Positions 6,513 to 8,916 of a stretch of DNA of 8,916 bases are shown one piece after another; the stretch's first letter is position 1; the number at the start of each line of letters is the position of its first letter. Source of the stretch: SHZI01 sp964417725 (lineage in GTDB: Bacteria > Pseudomonadota > Gammaproteobacteria > Steroidobacterales > GCA-2729495); NCBI GenBank assembly GCA_964417725.1, contig CAYQIV010000043.1:1-8916 (forward strand). Reading direction: 5' to 3'. A program made the translations under genes and the position numbers. The notes under the pieces were generated by a model. The model was not told where the DNA came from. It saw only the letters and a program-made list of their open reading frames with translations, and ran no database searches.

Positions 6513-6629
6513 CCGAAACCGGTGGTGCACCGATGTGCCTGCCCGGCCGCGAGGCCCGCCACGGCGCCGGCGGCGGCCGTCAGGCCCCCTCGACACGTCC
6601 CGCCGGTCCCCGGAGGGCGCCGCAGGGTC

Positions 6630-7517
6630 TCAGGGCAGCGGCTGGCTGGCGATGCCGCGGCGTTCGAGCAGCCGCAGGACGCTGTCCGGTCCGACGAGGT
6701 GCAGGGTGCCGATGACGATGAGGTAATCGCGCCCGTCGCCGGCCAGCGCGGCGATGGCCTCGGCGAAGTGCGCATTGCGCTCGACGACGAGTTGCCGGTA
6801 CAGCGCGCGCTGCTGCTTCACGCCCTGCAGCAGGTCGTCCTCCAGCGTCCGGAGGTCGACGCGGGTCCATGCGTCGACGGTGGTGTCCGCGATGGTGTCG
6901 GTTTCCGCCGCCTCTTCGAGCGTCGCGAGCAGGAACTCGCGCTGGGCATCGGCCGGCAGCGTGTCGAGGGCACGCAGCTGGCCGGCGAAGGACTCGAGCC
7001 CGTGGATCTCGCGGCCGTGTTTGTCCGCCAGCGCCATCAGCCGCGATTCGATGCCCAGCGCCGGGTCGAAACCCAGTTGCGCGAGGCGCAGCTGCGTTAC
7101 CGCCAGCGCCGCATACCACGGTTCGAATTCACCGAGGCTCGCCAGGTCGATGTCGAGCGCCGCGGCGCGCGCGCGCGCCGTGGCCCAGGCCTGCGCGCCG
7201 AGCAGCACGCGCAGCCCGCGGCCCCGGGTGTCGATGGCCAGCGCCGTCAGCGTTGCGCTGTTCGCCTGCGGGTCCTGGTCGTCCATGTCCAGTTCCATGA
7301 CGACCACGTCGGCGGCCTCGACGAGCCCGTCGAGGCGGCTGGCCGGCGGATAGTCTGCGGAGCGCAGGTAGTGGATCGAGCCGAGCAGGACGATGCGGTT
7401 GCCGGTGTCCTTCAACTCCCACAGCGGCAGCGCGGCGGCCGGCAGGCTCGCCGCCAGCCCGCCCGCGAGCAGCGTGAAGACGAGCGGCCAGCGGCACATG
7501 CGGAAACGATGAGACAC
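6630..7517 (-). CDS. TraB/GumN family protein, exported
   Basis: The 295-residue protein has a signal peptide (basic start, hydrophobic core about 11-29, ending near AAAL) and a mature TraB/GumN domain, so it probably acts in the periplasm or attached to the membrane. Two paired motifs mark the family: LLGSIHYL (44-51) near the start and VIGTLHLVG (268-276) near the end. LGIESRLMALA (154-164) and VVERNAHFAEAIAAL (244-258) lie between them. The domain is related to the animal Tiki metalloproteases, but the bacterial function is mostly unknown; I infer a possible metal-dependent hydrolase only by family. GTG 7517 is taken as start, because ATG at 7499 would shorten the n-region of the signal peptide; neither has a strong ribosome site. 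The start lies just after the upstream phosphodiesterase stop (4 nt between), so the two form a transcription unit. Confidence 0.88.
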   Translation of the reverse strand: MSHRFRMCRWPLVFTLLAGGLAASLPAAALPLWELKDTGNRIVLLGSIHYLRSADYPPASRLDGLVEAADVVVMELDMDDQDPQANSATLTALAIDTRGRGLRVLLGAQAWATARARAAALDIDLASLGEFEPWYAALAVTQLRLAQLGFDPALGIESRLMALADKHGREIHGLESFAGQLRALDTLPADAQREFLLATLEEAAETDTIADTTVDAWTRVDLRTLEDDLLQGVKQQRALYRQLVVERNAHFAEAIAALAGDGRDYLIVIGTLHLVGPDSVLRLLERRGIASQPLP

Positions 7518-7521
7518 GCGC

Positions 7522-8280
7522 TCATTCTACCCACACGAGGTGACTTTCGATGCCGCCATCGGCATGCAGGTCCAGGCGGCGATACGCCGGCGGCCGCGTG
7601 TCGAGGGCGAAGTGGTCGCTGCCCGGCAGGAACTGCACCCCGGTCGATGGCGTGCTCATCAGGCGTATCCCGGCATGGTGCCGCTCCATCGTCTGGTGCA
7701 CGTGGCCCCAGAGCAGCAGCCGCACGTGCGCGTGGTGGTCGAGGACCGCCAGCAGCGCCGCGGCGTTGCGCAGCCCCACCTCGTCCAGCCAGCGGCTGCC
7801 CGTCGGCACCGGGTGATGGTGCAGCGCGATGAGCGCGTGGTGCTGCGGATGACGGGCCAGCGCGTCGTCGAGCCGGGCCAGCTCGTCCGCCGCGAGCCAG
7901 CCGCCGTCATCGCCGGCGGCGCAGCTGTCGAGCAGCACCACCTGCCAGTGCGGCAACAGCAGCGTGCCGCCGCAGTGATGGCCCTCGCCACGGAACGCCG
8001 CGGTCATCGCCCGCGGGTCATCATGGTTGCCCGGCAGGCAATGCACCGGCAGCCCGAGCGGTGCGGTGATCTCGCGGAATCGCGCGTATGCCGCCGGCGA
8101 GCCCCCGTCGGCGATGTCGCCGGTCACCAGCAGCAGATCGCTCCCGGCGGCCGCGTCCCGCGCATGGTCGACCACCCGCCGCAGGCTCTCGTCCGGGTTC
8201 GCGCCGCGCAGCTGCGCGTCCGGCCTGGCGTGCAGGTGCGTGTCGGTGAAGTGCAGGATTCTGCTGGTGTGGCCGGCCAC
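7522..8280 (-). CDS. cpdA: CpdA-type 3',5'-cyclic-nucleotide phosphodiesterase (metallophosphatase)
   Basis: The 252-residue protein is a calcineurin-like metallophosphoesterase of the CpdA (Icc) group, which hydrolyses cAMP to AMP in the cytoplasm. All metal-binding motifs are present: TDTHL with Asp13 and His15, TGDIAD with Asp55, GNHDD with Asn85 and His86, LHHHP with His154-156, and WGHVHQ with His193 and His195. The start is taken as GTG 8280, which has AGGA (8288-8291) 7 nt upstream and leaves seven residues before the first beta-strand (ILHFTDTHL), as in homologs. A TTG at 8337 would add 19 residues of low similarity to the family. cAMP is the likely substrate by family, but related enzymes act on other phosphodiesters, so the substrate is inferred. 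The TraB/GumN gene follows directly. A weak candidate -10 (TATACG, minus strand) lies near 8357-8362, without a clear -35. Confidence 0.88.
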   Translation of the reverse strand: MAGHTSRILHFTDTHLHARPDAQLRGANPDESLRRVVDHARDAAAGSDLLLVTGDIADGGSPAAYARFREITAPLGLPVHCLPGNHDDPRAMTAAFRGEGHHCGGTLLLPHWQVVLLDSCAAGDDGGWLAADELARLDDALARHPQHHALIALHHHPVPTGSRWLDEVGLRNAAALLAVLDHHAHVRLLLWGHVHQTMERHHAGIRLMSTPSTGVQFLPGSDHFALDTRPPAYRRLDLHADGGIESHLVWVE

Positions 8281-8415
8281 TGCGGGGTCCTGGGATGTGG
8301 GGCGGTTTGCCGCGAGGTCGAGGCCAAGCGTAGCCAATCGGCCGGGGGTCGTACCCGTATACAGGTCGCAGACTGGTGCCGGCGGGGGCGCGTACTGCGG
8401 CGAATTGCCGGGCAG

Positions 8416-8482
8416 GTCACGGGCGGCCTGGTGACGGGCGTGCCCGCGGGCAGGGGCGCTGAAGGGGCGGGCGGGCGCGCCC
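8416..8482. repeat. Cluster of GC-rich palindromes between ahcY and cpdA
   Basis: The gap between cpdA and ahcY (8281-8530) has no credible gene. It holds several symmetric elements: GTCAC-N10-GTGAC (8416-8435), the 12-bp palindrome TGCCCGCGGGCA (8441-8452), and GGGCGCGCCC (8473-8482), followed by the stem-loop next to ahcY. The GTCAC/GTGAC pair resembles a dimeric regulator site but does not match the CRP consensus spacing of six. Composition bias makes short GC palindromes common, so function is uncertain. Confidence 0.3.
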
Positions 8483-8493
8483 CGGCAGCCCGC

Positions 8494-8521
8494 CGGCGCC
8501 GGGGCGGGTTCCCCGGCGCCG
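8494..8521 (-). terminator. Strong GC stem-loop just after ahcY, lacking a T tail
   Basis: CGGCGCCGGGG and its exact reverse complement form an 11-bp perfect stem around a 6-nt loop (8505-8510). It begins 9 nt after the ahcY stop. No T run follows on the minus strand (next bases are GCGGGC), so it is not a classical intrinsic terminator. It could be a T-less terminator or a hairpin that protects the mRNA 3' end. The hairpin itself is certain; its role is inferred from position. Confidence 0.42.
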
Positions 8522-8530
8522 TGAGGCGGC

Positions 8531-8916
8531 TCAGTAGCGGTAGTGCTCGGGCTTGTACGGGCCTTCGACGGGCAGGCGGAGGTAGTCGGCCTGCTTTTGC
8601 GTCAGCGTGGTGAGCTGTGCACCGATTTTCTTCAGGTGCAGGCGCGCGACGCGCTCGTCGAGGTGCTTGGGCAGCACGTAGACCTTTTTCTGGTACTTGC
8701 CCGGGTTCTGCCACAGGTCGATCTGCGCGAGCACCTGGTTGGTGAACGAGTTGGACATCACGAAGCTCGGGTGGCCGGTGGCGCAGCCGAGGTTCACCAG
8801 GCGGCCCTCGGCCAGCACGATGATGCGCTTGCCGTCCGGGAAGATGACATGGTCGACCTGCGGCTTGATGTTCTCCCACTGGTACTGGCGCAGCGAGGCG
8901 ATGTCGATCTCGGAAT
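8531..8916 (-). CDS. ahcY: S-adenosyl-L-homocysteine hydrolase, C-terminal part (cut at window edge)
   Basis: AhcY splits S-adenosylhomocysteine, the product of SAM-dependent methylation, into adenosine and homocysteine in the cytoplasm, using bound NAD. The last 127 residues are present. They include SEIDIASLRQYQWENIKPQ, VLAEGRLVNLGCATGHPSFVMSNSF-type NAD/substrate motifs (the GCATGHPSFVMS block is diagnostic), LPKHLDERVARLHL, and the invariant tail GPYKPEHYRY, whose Lys and Tyr reach the NAD site of the partner subunit. The frame is open to the right window edge, so the start and any upstream SAH-sensing leader are outside. The stop is followed by the stem-loop noted at 8494-8521. The identification is secure. 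Confidence 0.97.
   Translation of the reverse strand, partial: SEIDIASLRQYQWENIKPQVDHVIFPDGKRIIVLAEGRLVNLGCATGHPSFVMSNSFTNQVLAQIDLWQNPGKYQKKVYVLPKHLDERVARLHLKKIGAQLTTLTQKQADYLRLPVEGPYKPEHYRY

Noticed and set aside
8416..8435. Possible CRP-type site GTCAC-N10-GTGAC upstream of the cAMP phosphodiesterase
   Set aside because: Attractive by context, but the half-site orientation and spacing do not fit the TGTGA-N6-TCACA consensus, so it is not called a CRP site.
6522..8613. Long plus-strand frames (6522-7832 and 7540-8613) antisense to the TraB/GumN, phosphodiesterase and ahcY genes
   Set aside because: The products are Arg/Ala/Gly/Val-rich with no motifs, while the minus strand encodes three recognisable proteins.
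8531..8916. SAH riboswitch controlling ahcY
   Set aside because: Such an element would lie upstream of the ahcY start, beyond the right edge of the window, so nothing can be said.

Overview
The window is a gene-dense, strongly GC-rich stretch of bacterial chromosome made of core metabolic and envelope genes. The protein types (a proteobacterial-style PPi-phosphofructokinase, Mpl, RNase D, CpdA-like phosphodiesterase, TraB/GumN protein, a stand-alone LON-domain protein) suggest a high-GC proteobacterium, most likely a gammaproteobacterium. I cannot place it more precisely from sequence alone. I found no tRNA or rRNA gene, insertion sequence, CRISPR array or phage gene, and base composition is uniform, so there is no sign of recent transfer.

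Left part (1-2820): the 5' end of a membrane pyrophosphatase gene (hppA, minus, cut by the window edge) lies downstream of a PPi-dependent 6-phosphofructokinase gene (pfp, minus). They are separated by an intrinsic terminator and a hairpin-rich leader. Adenylate kinase (adk, plus, GTG start) diverges from pfp behind a good sigma70-like promoter whose spacer holds a perfect inverted repeat. Together these genes form a pyrophosphate/adenylate energy cluster: one enzyme uses PPi in glycolysis, one couples PPi to ion pumping, and one balances AMP/ADP/ATP.

Middle (2814-6512): RNase D (rnd, minus) converges on adk with a 7-bp overlap. Divergent from rnd is a plus-strand operon: a small polytopic membrane protein of unknown function (possibly preceded by a 14-codon leader ORF), the murein-recycling ligase mpl (4-bp ATGA overlap), and a LON substrate-binding-domain protein.

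Right part (6630-8916): three minus-strand genes. S-adenosylhomocysteine hydrolase (ahcY, 3' part only) ends just before a strong GC stem-loop. After a 250-bp gap rich in GC palindromes come a CpdA-type cyclic-nucleotide phosphodiesterase and, 5 nt after its stop, a secreted TraB/GumN-family protein.

I do not see a clearly new biological system. The most useful leads are the PPi-energy arrangement, the hybrid adenylate kinase lid, the inverted repeat inside the adk promoter, the structured hppA leader, and the uncharacterised membrane protein with its possible coupled leader ORF.
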